Positions 15,838 to 22,593 of a DNA stretch of 52,474 bases are shown here, piece by piece. The stretch is taken from IMG/VR virus record IMGVR_UViG_3300037493_004638, positions 1 through 52,474 of that record; one strand, written 5' to 3'. The translations under genes and the position numbers were made by a program. The stretch is from a virus. The notes beneath the pieces were generated by a model, which saw nothing but the letters and a program-made list of their open reading frames with translations, made no database searches and had not been told where the DNA came from. Numbering within the stretch: the stretch's first letter is position 1; each line of letters opens with the position of its first letter.

Positions 15838-16908
15838 TCAGGTGGAGAGCAGGTCACGCATGCGATTGGAGATCGAGGACATCTCCTCGGTCTTACTTCC
15901 TGCAGCGCGAAGACCGATCCAGAACGCGAGCCGCTGGGGGTCGCGAACACCCGGATTCTTCGCCAGCTTCTTGGCGAGCTTGTCGCGCTCCGGTGTCCTC
16001 GCAGTCGAGAAGGGGCCGACCTTCTTTGGAGGAGGCATCTTCGACTGCTTGACAGCTTTCACCTCGGAGATGCGCTTGTCGTTGCCACGCACGCTGCCGT
16101 CCACGCCCGCCATGCGGCGCATCTCAGCAGCGAACCAAGAGCCGGGCTCCTTGGTCTCTTGCTTCAGCGCGGGAATCTGGGTGGCGACAACGACGAAGCC
16201 GCCTGCATCCATCTCGGCAGTGAATGCTTCGGGACCATACAGTCCGTCGAGGGTCTTCTGCACCGCAGCGAGGACGGGGTCAGCGTAGTCGCGAAGCCAG
16301 TCGTCGGTCGACTTCGGGGCGACTCCTGCCATGCTGCCTGCACCTGCGACGGGGAAACGAGTGCCACTGACGACGAAGTCATCGTGAGAGCGCCGACCTT
16401 CAGGGTCAAGAACGACGACCATGATGCCGTCCTCGTCTTGGCTCGTTGCCTCAACGACGCCTGCAGGAGTCTTCAGGCCGTCAAGAGCCTTGACCATCCC
16501 ATCAAGCGACGGAGTCTCATCGTGCGACTCACCCATCGACACCGACTGGTCGAGCCAGTCGAAGATGCGGGCCGGGTCGCCGAGCATCTCGTCGTCGAAG
16601 CCCATGCGGGGGCTGCTCTTGTAGAGCAGCTTGCCGTCCCGCCTGAACTCGCCTGTCACCGTGTAGAGACCCATCGCAGGGTTGAACTCAATGAACAGCT
16701 GAATGACCGGACCATTCTCTTCGCCAGACGCTGCCTTCTCAGGGACGAAGCGAGCAAGGAGACGAACAGTCCCCTTGATCTCAACAGGGTCCGCCAGACG
16801 CCACTCCCGGCCAAACACGTCGGACAGGTACTCCTCGTAGTCGGGCGCGTAGCGCGCCACGAGCCGTGCAGTGCCCAACTTTTCCAGCGTGTGTTGGTCG
16901 ATGTACAT
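15838..16908 (-). CDS. Protein of unknown function with C-terminal AFWIG motif (356 aa)
   Basis: ATG at 16908. Residues about 1-110 look like an alpha/beta domain (RLVARYAPDYEEYLSDVF, VIQLFIEFNPAMGLYTVTGE). A second part at about 140-265 includes EDGIMVVVLDPEGRRSHDD and FTAEMDAGGFVVVATQIPA. The end contains KKLAKNPGVRDPQRLAFWIG, related to the AAWIG motif of the next gene. No catalytic motif is evident. With its neighbour it may represent a two-gene set sharing this C-terminal tag, perhaps a packaging or assembly signal (speculative). No signal peptide or membrane segment. Confidence 0.7.
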   Translation of the reverse strand: MYIDQHTLEKLGTARLVARYAPDYEEYLSDVFGREWRLADPVEIKGTVRLLARFVPEKAASGEENGPVIQLFIEFNPAMGLYTVTGEFRRDGKLLYKSSPRMGFDDEMLGDPARIFDWLDQSVSMGESHDETPSLDGMVKALDGLKTPAGVVEATSQDEDGIMVVVLDPEGRRSHDDFVVSGTRFPVAGAGSMAGVAPKSTDDWLRDYADPVLAAVQKTLDGLYGPEAFTAEMDAGGFVVVATQIPALKQETKEPGSWFAAEMRRMAGVDGSVRGNDKRISEVKAVKQSKMPPPKKVGPFSTARTPERDKLAKKLAKNPGVRDPQRLAFWIGLRAAGSKTEEMSSISNRMRDLLST

Positions 16909-16975
16909 CCAGCCCTCATCTGCAGTTCAGATGACCGAACCTAGCAGATTTTCACAGGTCGTCACGCAGAACGCG

Positions 16976-17383
16976 TCAATCGCCCGGCTGTTCCACGAAC
17001 GGAGCAACGGTCTCGTCGCCTGCGATCCCAATGATCTCGTCCGCTGCGATCCAACCCACGAGGCTCTTGTCCTTCAGCTTGTAGGTCCAGCCGAAAGGAA
17101 GACGGAAGAACATGATGCGGTCCCCCTCCTTGAGGGCCGTCTTCGCAAGGGGCCCGATCGAGAGCACTGTGCCGGTGACGAGCACCTGCGAGCCGAGCCG
17201 CTGCCCATAAGCAGCAGCATGGTCGGGCGGGAGGTAGATGCCGCTCGCGGTCCGGTCAGGAAGCACGTCGGTACGCAGGAAAACTCGGGATCCGATGGCG
17301 ACCACGCGGTGGCCGACCTCGTCCCACGTCGCTTTGATGAATTCGGCAGTCGTCTGGGTCGGGGCAGGCATCGTCTCAGTCAT
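16976..17383 (-). CDS. GroES-like co-chaperonin (T4 gp31-type analogue)
   Basis: 135 aa from ATG 17383 (MTETMPAPTQ), which has GGAG seven to eight bases upstream. The order of motifs follows Cpn10: VVAIGSRVFLRTD (strand 1), a mobile-loop-like TASGIYLPPDH at about 44-54 whose IYL replaces the GroEL-binding IVL tripeptide of GroES, then GTVLSIGP and LKEGDRIMFFR, and the closing ADEIIGIAGDE. In T4 the gp31 co-chaperonin replaces host GroES so that GroEL can fold the large capsid protein; a similar role is the natural inference here. It is longer than GroES (about 97 aa), with ~24 extra N-terminal residues and a ~10-residue tail. Confidence 0.85.
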   Translation of the reverse strand: MTETMPAPTQTTAEFIKATWDEVGHRVVAIGSRVFLRTDVLPDRTASGIYLPPDHAAAYGQRLGSQVLVTGTVLSIGPLAKTALKEGDRIMFFRLPFGWTYKLKDKSLVGWIAADEIIGIAGDETVAPFVEQPGD

Positions 17384-17391
17384 GTGTCTCC

Positions 17392-17724
17392 TCAAAGGGC
17401 CCGAGGGCCGTCCGTTTTCGTACCAGTAGCCCATCTATTGTCAGATCGGTAGGCATCTGCGCGAGCCGTCAGCGCGTCCATCGCAGCCTCGATCGTGATC
17501 AGCAGCTCCTTGTTCCCCGGAAGTCCGGCGAGAAGGCGCTTCTGAGCCACGAGCAGGTCTGCCTGCGAATTGTAGAAGGCTACCGGGGTCGTCAGGTGCC
17601 TCATGACAGAGGACGCCGCGTCGAAGACCGCGAAGGCGTTCCCTTTCATGGCAACCGAGTCGACACCGTCTGCAAGCACCTTTGTGGGAGGTGTCGGGGT
17701 GCGTTTGAGGGCTTTCTTAGCCAT
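17392..17724 (-). CDS. Small helical protein of unknown function (110 aa)
   Basis: ATG at 17724 with GGAGG close upstream. The product has a basic N-terminus (MAKKALKRTPTPP), then mostly helices (NAFAVFDAASSVMRHL, FYNSQADLLVAQKRLLAGLP, ELLITIEAAMDALTARADAY). It lies immediately upstream of the GroES-like gene, 8 bp from its start, and is probably co-translated with it. No family recognised. It could be a small assembly factor, but only its place next to the co-chaperonin suggests this. Confidence 0.62.
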   Translation of the reverse strand: MAKKALKRTPTPPTKVLADGVDSVAMKGNAFAVFDAASSVMRHLTTPVAFYNSQADLLVAQKRLLAGLPGNKELLITIEAAMDALTARADAYRSDNRWATGTKTDGPRAL

Positions 17725-17770
17725 GCGGCCTCCTGTTGGAAGCTCAGTAACAGCTCCCCCCGCCTCTATT

Positions 17771-18034
17771 TCAGTGGGACGGAAGGGTCGTAACCCAGAT
17801 GCGAAGCTTGTTCGGGATCTCTTTGGGCTTCAAGTCGTGGATCGGGAAGGCATCCTTGCCGGGCCAACCTTGTCTGCTCACATGAACGAGTCCGCCTGAC
17901 ACTGAGAAAACTACTCCGACGAGCGCTGGGTTGGTCCGGTCGACCACCTTGTCCCCGGGTCGGGGGACGTCGTCCGAGAGGATCACATGGGCCGGGGGGA
18001 CTGCCGATGTTCGACGTCGGCAGTTGCACCCCAT
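17771..18034 (-). CDS. Small SH3-like/KOW-like beta protein (87 aa)
   Basis: The frame starting at 18034 (MGCNCRRRTSAVPPAH) is chosen over an overlapping open frame starting at 18029 because its product is hydrophobic-patterned. PRPGDKVVDRTNPALVGVVF and LVHVSRQGWPGKDAF form a GDxV...GxV...V pattern typical of small SH3-like barrels. The N-terminal CNCRRR could bind a metal with few partners. Its ATG lies 1 bp from the upstream stop, indicating coupling. No specific function. Confidence 0.6.
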   Translation of the reverse strand: MGCNCRRRTSAVPPAHVILSDDVPRPGDKVVDRTNPALVGVVFSVSGGLVHVSRQGWPGKDAFPIHDLKPKEIPNKLRIWVTTLPSH

Positions 18035-18035
18035 G

Positions 18036-18713
18036 TCAGCCCTTCGTGGACTTCTGCAGGAAGGCCATCACGGCTTCCAGCTCCGTCGCCGACTCGGCCA
18101 TCATTTCGAGGATGCGGCTGGCGTTGTCGCAGGCAGCCTTGACCTTGCGGTCGAGCGTCTTGTCCTCCGCGAACTCGGCGAACTTCTCGCTGGCTTCATC
18201 CGCTCGCTGCGACAAGGACGTGGTGAAGGCGACGACCTCGCGGGACCACTGGAAGACTTTGGGTGAGACGGGGTCGAGAGCAGTCTCGCGGAGCTTGGTT
18301 CCTGTGTGCGAGATGCCAGCAAGGCGACGCATCTTGTCCATCGAGGACTCGTCGACGGTCGAGTGGCGACGGCGAAGCCCGTCTGGGGCGTCTTCGAGAC
18401 CGGACTTTGCCTCCGGGCGAAGAAGCTTCTCGTAGAAGTCCGGGTGCCAATCCACCTTCGACTCATCCTTGCGAGCGGCCTTCAGGAGCTTCTCGTAGGA
18501 AGCGAGCTTCTTCTTGGCGTCTGGCTCCGCCTCGTGCTCCTTCTCCTTCGCCCTGCCTGCGGAGGTGAGCTTCATCGTGCCGGGTTCAAGGTACCCGTTC
18601 TTCTGGAGCTGCGAGACGCAGATGGCGAACGCCCTCTCGGTGTCGCCGTCCTTTGCAGCAACAGCAGCGACACAGTGGCGAACGAGGTCGGGGGTTCCAC
18701 GGTCCATCGGCAC
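18036..18713 (-). CDS. Phage protein with AFAIC...LQKNGYLEPGT motif (225 aa)
   Basis: A GTG start at 18713 with AGGAG upstream is preferred; an ATG two codons inside is also possible. The N-terminus has CVAAVAAKDGDTERAFAICV followed by SQLQKNGYLEPGTMKLTSAG. I recognise this Cys-containing short domain from many phage head-associated or multidomain proteins (pattern C-x-V...AFAIC-x-A-x-LQK). The middle is charged and unstructured. The C-terminal half is long helices (REVVAFTTSLSQRADEASEK, KVKAACDNASRILEMMAESA), likely coiled coil. Function unknown. Confidence 0.68.
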   Translation of the reverse strand: MPMDRGTPDLVRHCVAAVAAKDGDTERAFAICVSQLQKNGYLEPGTMKLTSAGRAKEKEHEAEPDAKKKLASYEKLLKAARKDESKVDWHPDFYEKLLRPEAKSGLEDAPDGLRRRHSTVDESSMDKMRRLAGISHTGTKLRETALDPVSPKVFQWSREVVAFTTSLSQRADEASEKFAEFAEDKTLDRKVKAACDNASRILEMMAESATELEAVMAFLQKSTKG

Positions 18714-18722
18714 GGCAGGCTC

Positions 18723-18998
18723 CTACTTGAGATGTTCGATCAGGTTGTCGAGCTGCTCGATGGCGTAGTCGAGGTCGCCCGGGTAGCCGAAGCTGAGAGG
18801 CTTCTTGGCTTGTTCCATCGCGTGTTTGGCAAGGAGGGCTTCGATCTCCCGAAGCCGCTTGTCGACGACGACCCGCTTCGCGGCGTAGGCATCTGAGGCC
18901 GACATCTTGCCCTTCGGGGGAAGGCTCGGGGTAACGCTCTTTGCAACTGCGCTGCCGCTGGCTTCAAGCACCTTGTTCATACGGTCGGCGACAGACAT
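18723..18998 (-). CDS. Small helical protein of unknown function (91 aa)
   Basis: ATG at 18998 with GAGG upstream. The product contains two helical segments, SVADRMNKVLEASGSAVAKS and the long AYAAKRVVVDKRLREIEALL followed by LDYAIEQLDNLIEHLK, consistent with a small helical hairpin. It ends 9 bp before the GTG of the next gene. The 69-bp gap upstream holds one of the CCATATGG palindromes. No family recognised. Confidence 0.6.
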   Translation of the reverse strand: MSVADRMNKVLEASGSAVAKSVTPSLPPKGKMSASDAYAAKRVVVDKRLREIEALLAKHAMEQAKKPLSFGYPGDLDYAIEQLDNLIEHLK

Positions 18999-19067
18999 CG
19001 GGAACCTCAGATGGGTGGCGTAGCGGGTTTTTGCAGGACTCGAAACGGAAACCGGACCATATGGCCC

Positions 19068-19253
19068 CTAGCGGTCATCCGACAGGTAGTCGGCCTTCGC
19101 ACAGTCAACCGAGTCGACCGATTTTCTCAAGTCGAGGTAGATGACGGCGACCTTGGGAGGCGTCGAGTCAAACTCGTAGATGATGTCGACGGGCGACGTC
19201 GACGACACCTCAGGTTGGGTGTACGAGGCCGAGAGGGTCGAGGAGGACTTCAT
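19068..19253 (-). CDS. Small protein of unknown function (61 aa)
   Basis: The ATG at 19253 (MKSSSTLSASYTQPEV) overlaps the stop of the Nudix gene (ATGA), which decides the start; the longer open frame to 19385 lies inside the Nudix gene. The sequence (PVDIIYEFDSTPPKVAVIYL) suggests a small beta-rich unit. It ends in a TAG just before a CCATATGG-centred hairpin. No family recognised. Confidence 0.55.
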   Translation of the reverse strand: MKSSSTLSASYTQPEVSSTSPVDIIYEFDSTPPKVAVIYLDLRKSVDSVDCAKADYLSDDR

Positions 19254-19954
19254 AGCCAACCCTTGTCGTTGCCCGATGCGAGGCGCTTCCGCTTGACCTT
19301 CTCGACAAGGTCCATCGCCTTCGTGAGGATCTTGATGTCGCGGCTGTTCCCGCCCTTGGCGAACTTGTGAATGGCTTCGGTCCACGTCGCGAGCAGAACC
19401 TTGTCGGTCTCCTCGTCGTGGCGCCCAAGGTCGCGGGTGGCCACCATGAGGTAGTAGTGCGTGTGCGACATCGAGCCTTCAGCGAGGCCGAGGTAGCCGC
19501 CCGGGATGATGCGTGCGACGATGCCGATCTCTTCTTCGACCTCGCGAAGCGCGGCTTGCTCCTGCGTTTCACCCTTGTCGATGCGGCCCTTGGCGAAGGC
19601 CCACGGTCCGAAGTTGCCGGATGGCTTTCGGATGTAGACGTGGTCGAGGTCGTCGACGCCTCCGAGGACAACGCCTCCTGCCGAGATCCACTTCTCTGGC
19701 TTCTTGTACTCGGGCTTCTCAGGCTTCAGTCCAGAAGACCCGTCCGGTCCGACGCCCTTGGATGAGTCATCGCTCTTGGACGACTTGGAACTGGACCAGC
19801 TCGACTTGGAGGACTTCTCTGCAGGGACGCCGAACCACGACTTCGCGGGCTTGTCGGACGTCGGTTTGTCGCCGCCCGAAGCCTTGATGACCTTGCCGTC
19901 GGGCCCGACCTTGAAGATCGCCTCCAGCTGTTCCAGATCTTCCTTGAAAGTCAT
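19250..19954 (-). CDS. Nudix hydrolase
   Basis: 234 aa from the ATG at 19954, which overlaps the stop of the inserted HNH-like gene (TGATG) and has GAGG seven bases upstream. The Nudix box GX5EX7REUXEEXGU is complete at residues 123-145: G123, E129, R137, E138, E141, E142 and G144. The domain spans about 87-220. Residues 25-85 are a Ser/Lys/Pro-rich linker, unusually long for a Nudix enzyme, preceded by a short MTFKEDLEQLEAIFK helix. Phage Nudix enzymes hydrolyse nucleotide sugars, (d)NTPs or NAD derivatives; the substrate is not readable here. The Shine-Dalgarno lies within the 16-bp duplicated sequence. Confidence 0.88.
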   Translation of the reverse strand: MTFKEDLEQLEAIFKVGPDGKVIKASGGDKPTSDKPAKSWFGVPAEKSSKSSWSSSKSSKSDDSSKGVGPDGSSGLKPEKPEYKKPEKWISAGGVVLGGVDDLDHVYIRKPSGNFGPWAFAKGRIDKGETQEQAALREVEEEIGIVARIIPGGYLGLAEGSMSHTHYYLMVATRDLGRHDEETDKVLLATWTEAIHKFAKGGNSRDIKILTKAMDLVEKVKRKRLASGNDKGWL

Positions 19955-19969
19955 CACCAAGCCTCGATT
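19954..19969. repeat. Direct repeat, downstream copy, flanking the HNH-like insertion
   Basis: TCACCAAGCCTCGATT, identical to 20854-20869 and exactly 900 bp away. On the minus strand this copy provides the last four codons and stop (IEAW, TGA) of the HNH-like gene, and the GAGG Shine-Dalgarno for the Nudix gene whose ATG overlaps its end. Confidence 0.85.
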
Positions 19970-20847
19970 TCCAAGCGACCTGCCTCGGTGAAGATGGCCG
20001 CTTCGTTGCTCCACCCAGACCGAAGCCTACCGCTGATCGTTTTTGCAGCCACGCCGCTGAACGTACTCCAATCCTTCAGACAACGTAACTCCCCGCGAGC
20101 CTCCAGAAAACGGACTTTGCGGGTGTTCCTCCGTTGTTCCGCGCGCGTCGCCCAACGCACGTTCCCCGGCGCGTAGTTCCCGTTGACGTCAATACGGTCC
20201 AACGAAAACTCAGGCCCCGGTTTCGGGCCTACGCTCTGCAGGAAGTTTCGGAAGCCGCTCGGACCTCGCCACTCTTCAGCCACGACGATGCCCCGCCCGC
20301 CGTAGTAGTGGAAGGCAGGCTCAGACTTACAGTAGCAGCGGCTCTGCATGCCATACCAAGTGTTGTGTTCAGCAGACCTTCGTGTCGTCCCGCGTGCCGG
20401 GTCTGTTTCACTGCACGCTCGGGCGGCGGTCGGCTTCCAGACGGCGTCTGCGGCGGTCCATCCTTTGCTCAAGCGAGCGTAGATGGTCCCCGCCGCCACA
20501 CCACTCAAGTGGGACCACGCACCGACAGACCTCGTCTGGCCGGAGACAGTTAGGCGCAAGGAGCTTCGCTTGTTTAGCGCCTGCTCCGCTCGAAGCACCC
20601 AACGAACATTCGCGGACTCGTAGTGACCGTTCGGGTCGATGCGATCCAGCGAGTAGGCAGGCGACGGGCGTCGACCCACGGCCACCACGAATCGTGTGAG
20701 TCCCCCTCTACCGACCCACTCCGCGCAAACCCGGATTCCACGTCCCCCGTACCAAGGGTAGTTCGACGCGCGAGGATTCTGGCAGCGGGTGATCACCCCA
20801 CTGAGCACCTTCCGCTCGTGGTGAAAAGTAGTAGTTATTTCAAGCAC
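19954..20847 (-). CDS. Tandemly duplicated degenerate-HNH protein, likely homing-type mobile gene
   Basis: 297 aa, GTG start at 20847 shortly after GAGGG. The protein is a head-to-tail duplication. Each half has a WYGGRGI/YYGGRGI motif (about residues 33 and 177), then SLDRIDPNGHYESANVRW or SLDRIDVNGNYAPGNVRW, an HNH-like core in which His is replaced by Arg, and then an HTH-like repeat (SGVAAGTIYARLSKGWTA; SGVAAKTISGRLRSGWSN). Such repeats bind DNA in phage homing endonucleases. The gene ends in IEAW, identical to the end of the upstream gene, because a 16-bp sequence is repeated exactly 900 bp apart on both sides. The activity itself is inferred. Confidence 0.8.
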   Translation of the reverse strand: MLEITTTFHHERKVLSGVITRCQNPRASNYPWYGGRGIRVCAEWVGRGGLTRFVVAVGRRPSPAYSLDRIDPNGHYESANVRWVLRAEQALNKRSSLRLTVSGQTRSVGAWSHLSGVAAGTIYARLSKGWTAADAVWKPTAARACSETDPARGTTRRSAEHNTWYGMQSRCYCKSEPAFHYYGGRGIVVAEEWRGPSGFRNFLQSVGPKPGPEFSLDRIDVNGNYAPGNVRWATRAEQRRNTRKVRFLEARGELRCLKDWSTFSGVAAKTISGRLRSGWSNEAAIFTEAGRLEIEAW

Positions 20848-20853
20848 TTACCC

Positions 20854-20869
20854 TCACCAAGCCTCGATT
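20854..20869. repeat. Direct repeat, upstream copy, flanking the HNH-like insertion
   Basis: TCACCAAGCCTCGATT, the second copy of the 16-bp repeat. On the minus strand it encodes the IEAW end and stop codon of the gene at 20854-21273. With its partner it marks the boundaries of a 900-bp inserted segment. Confidence 0.85.
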
Positions 20870-21273
20870 CTGAACGCCGCTCCTGCGCCGCGCACAGCAA
20901 TACCAGCCTCGTAACGGTTCCGGTACGTGAATGACTCGCTCGCGAGGATCCGCCCATGCACGTTCGTTCCATCGAACGAGTATTCCAGAGCAGCTCCGCC
21001 GTCGTTGCAGATGCGGATGTTGCCCGACCAGAGCATCGGGTGAACGATTGGTGGGGCGGTGGTCCCGGTTCCAGTGGGGGTCAGCGGGTTCACCACAGGA
21101 GCGTTGCTCCCGTAGGGGACGTTCGGTGCAGGGGTGAGTGGGTTTGCGCCCGCGCCGTCGAGGAACATGAAGGCGTTGGCGTCAAACGCAGCAGCTGCGA
21201 CACCGCTGGTGAAGAAGCGGATCGAGCGGATGCCGCTGGGGACGCGAGGGGGCCAAGATGGGGGGAACGGCAT
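20854..21273 (-). CDS. Small putative virion protein (139 aa)
   Basis: ATG at 21273 with AGGAG seven bases upstream. A Pro/Gly-rich N-terminus (MPFPPSWPPRVPSGIRSIRF) leads into a linker with repeated NPLTP motifs (NPLTPAPNVPYGSNAPVVNP). A beta-rich C-terminus follows (GGAALEYSFDGTNVHGRILA, then YRNRYEAGIAVRGAGAAFRI), resembling small decoration or fibre-associated folds. The HNH-like element is inserted immediately after its stop codon. No family assigned; a virion role is inferred from composition. Confidence 0.65.
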   Translation of the reverse strand: MPFPPSWPPRVPSGIRSIRFFTSGVAAAAFDANAFMFLDGAGANPLTPAPNVPYGSNAPVVNPLTPTGTGTTAPPIVHPMLWSGNIRICNDGGAALEYSFDGTNVHGRILASESFTYRNRYEAGIAVRGAGAAFRIEAW

Positions 21274-21282
21274 GGGCTACTC

Positions 21283-21480
21283 CTACGGAGACTTCAAGAC
21301 AACGCCGATGGCTTGGGCGAGAAGTTGAGCGACGTTCATACCACGTTCGGCAGCCTCTGCGTTCAGTGCAATGAAGGTGACCTCTGGAATGGCGATGAAC
21401 ACCACGTTGCCGGTGGGATCCCCTCCAGTCAGAGGGTTCTCTTGAGGCTTCATGTAGCTGATGGCTCGGGGTGACGTCAT
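21283..21480 (-). CDS. Small protein of unknown function (65 aa)
   Basis: ATG at 21480, beginning MTSPRAISYMKPQENPLTGG. The middle (GNVVFIAIPEVTFIALNAEA) is hydrophobic but short for a membrane span, and the end (GMNVAQLLAQAIGVVLKSP) is a helix that might be a degenerate ribbon-helix-helix. It is spaced 9 bp from the next gene and directly abuts the upstream stop at 21481. No family recognised. Confidence 0.55.
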   Translation of the reverse strand: MTSPRAISYMKPQENPLTGGDPTGNVVFIAIPEVTFIALNAEAAERGMNVAQLLAQAIGVVLKSP

Positions 21481-21816
21481 TCAGCCCTCCTGCGCTTTGA
21501 GCATTTGGGCGGCAGTCATCGCGGTCGGGCGAAACCCGGAGGGGGACATCGCAGTTTTCTTCTTGTGAGGAAGCACGGTGTACTTCCAGCGCGCGGCCAG
21601 ACTGAGGATGTCGAAGTCCTCCGGGGTCAGCTCGCCACCGGGGATGCCGGTCTCCATGAACGCGGACCGGATGGCTGTGTCGGGGGATACGTCAGGGTTC
21701 TTCTCAAAGAACGCTTCGGTCGCATCCCAGACCTGTCGCGCGGATTTCGTGCGCCACGGCCAGCTGGGGCCGGATGGCCCACCGAGGTCGCGCAGCATTT
21801 CAGGGAGGGTGCTCAT
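21481..21816 (-). CDS. Protein of unknown function (111 aa)
   Basis: The start ATG at 21816 (MSTLPEMLRDLGGPSG) overlaps the stop of the preceding gene (ATGA), so the longer open frame to 22194 is discarded. The product is mixed helical with a C-terminal basic part (RWKYTVLPHKKKTAMSPSGF, then MTAAQMLKAQEG). TEAFFEKNPDVSPDTAIRSA suggests an Ala-containing helical hairpin. Directly following the CIS-tube-like gene, it may act with it in tail assembly (inference by position). Confidence 0.6.
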   Translation of the reverse strand: MSTLPEMLRDLGGPSGPSWPWRTKSARQVWDATEAFFEKNPDVSPDTAIRSAFMETGIPGGELTPEDFDILSLAARWKYTVLPHKKKTAMSPSGFRPTAMTAAQMLKAQEG

Positions 21817-22574
21817 CTTGCTGTTGGTGGCTTTCTGAAGAAGCTGTTGTAGCCGAAGAAGGAGGTGCCCGCGATGACCTTCCCGCCCAGAGTCGCCTCT
21901 GCCATCGAGTCCGTTCGGCCCGGGAACGACACGACCTGATTGAACTGTGGAATCTGCGCGAAAGCAAGGCTGACGCTCGCCAAACGAGGGTTTCCCGACG
22001 GGAAGAACTTCTCCCAAGTGACGTCGCAAGAGGTCATCACACACAGGATCGAGTCTGCGTCCTGAGATGTGAAGTTGTTCTCGCCTCCAGCCAGACCGAT
22101 GCCGCTCTGGGGGAGGTTCAGCTTCAACTTTGCCGGAGGAATGGTTCGTTGCTTCGCAGAGTCGTATTTGGGCAGCATGTACTGTCGGAGCCACACGACC
22201 GCTGAACGGACGTCGACGTTGCGCTCTCCTTGCCCGGAGCTTTTCAGGCGCTCCTTGGCTGCGTTCGCGGCAAAGGCCCCGACGTCAGTCACCAGCAGCG
22301 CGAGGTCAATGTCTGAGGAAAACTGAGCGGTGAACGAGATGGTCCGCTCACCGGATGCGACCCACTGGTAGACGGGGAGACTCCCACCGGGAATCTCCTT
22401 GCTCTGCCAGTTGACCGCTTTGTTGTCGGAGATGGTCTCAGGGAAGTACTGGAACGCCTGCGCTGTGTCCGGCTCGTCGGTGTCCGGCTTCAACGAGATG
22501 AGCGTGGCCATGCTGCGCTTCTCAGAGAGCAGGCCGGGCCCGAGGGCCGTCGCAAGTCCGACCAGTCCAGCCAC
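21813..22574 (-). CDS. CIS-tube-like / baseplate-type tail protein (253 aa)
   Basis: GTG start at 22574, with GAGG six bases upstream. Residues about 40-85 carry FQYFPETISDNKAVNWQSKE, IPGGSLPVYQWVASGERTIS and FTAQFSSD. This F-x-F-P-E-x-I...PGxSxPVYQ...GExRTISF pattern is that of the tube-associated protein of contractile injection systems (CIS_tube, Pvc7/AFP7-like), which joins inner tube and baseplate. A helical region (LKSSGQGERNVDVRSAVVWL) and the end with SFPGRTDSMAEATLGGKVI follow. Its position, 16 kb from the main tube and hub genes, is unusual. The homology is by motif reading, so confidence is moderate. Confidence 0.65.
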   Translation of the reverse strand: MAGLVGLATALGPGLLSEKRSMATLISLKPDTDEPDTAQAFQYFPETISDNKAVNWQSKEIPGGSLPVYQWVASGERTISFTAQFSSDIDLALLVTDVGAFAANAAKERLKSSGQGERNVDVRSAVVWLRQYMLPKYDSAKQRTIPPAKLKLNLPQSGIGLAGGENNFTSQDADSILCVMTSCDVTWEKFFPSGNPRLASVSLAFAQIPQFNQVVSFPGRTDSMAEATLGGKVIAGTSFFGYNSFFRKPPTAR

Positions 22575-22593
22575 ATCTCACCTCGTCGTTGGT

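Noticed and set aside
16916-16934. TCATCTG-CAGTT-CAGATGA hairpin upstream of the 356-aa gene
   Set aside because: 7-bp stem with no T-tract and no regulator nearby; could be chance.
17766-18029. Alternative 87-codon minus frame overlapping the small SH3-like gene
   Set aside because: Pro/Arg-rich and unpatterned. The frame starting at 18034 has the GDxV...GVV pattern, a coupled start and a better stop position.
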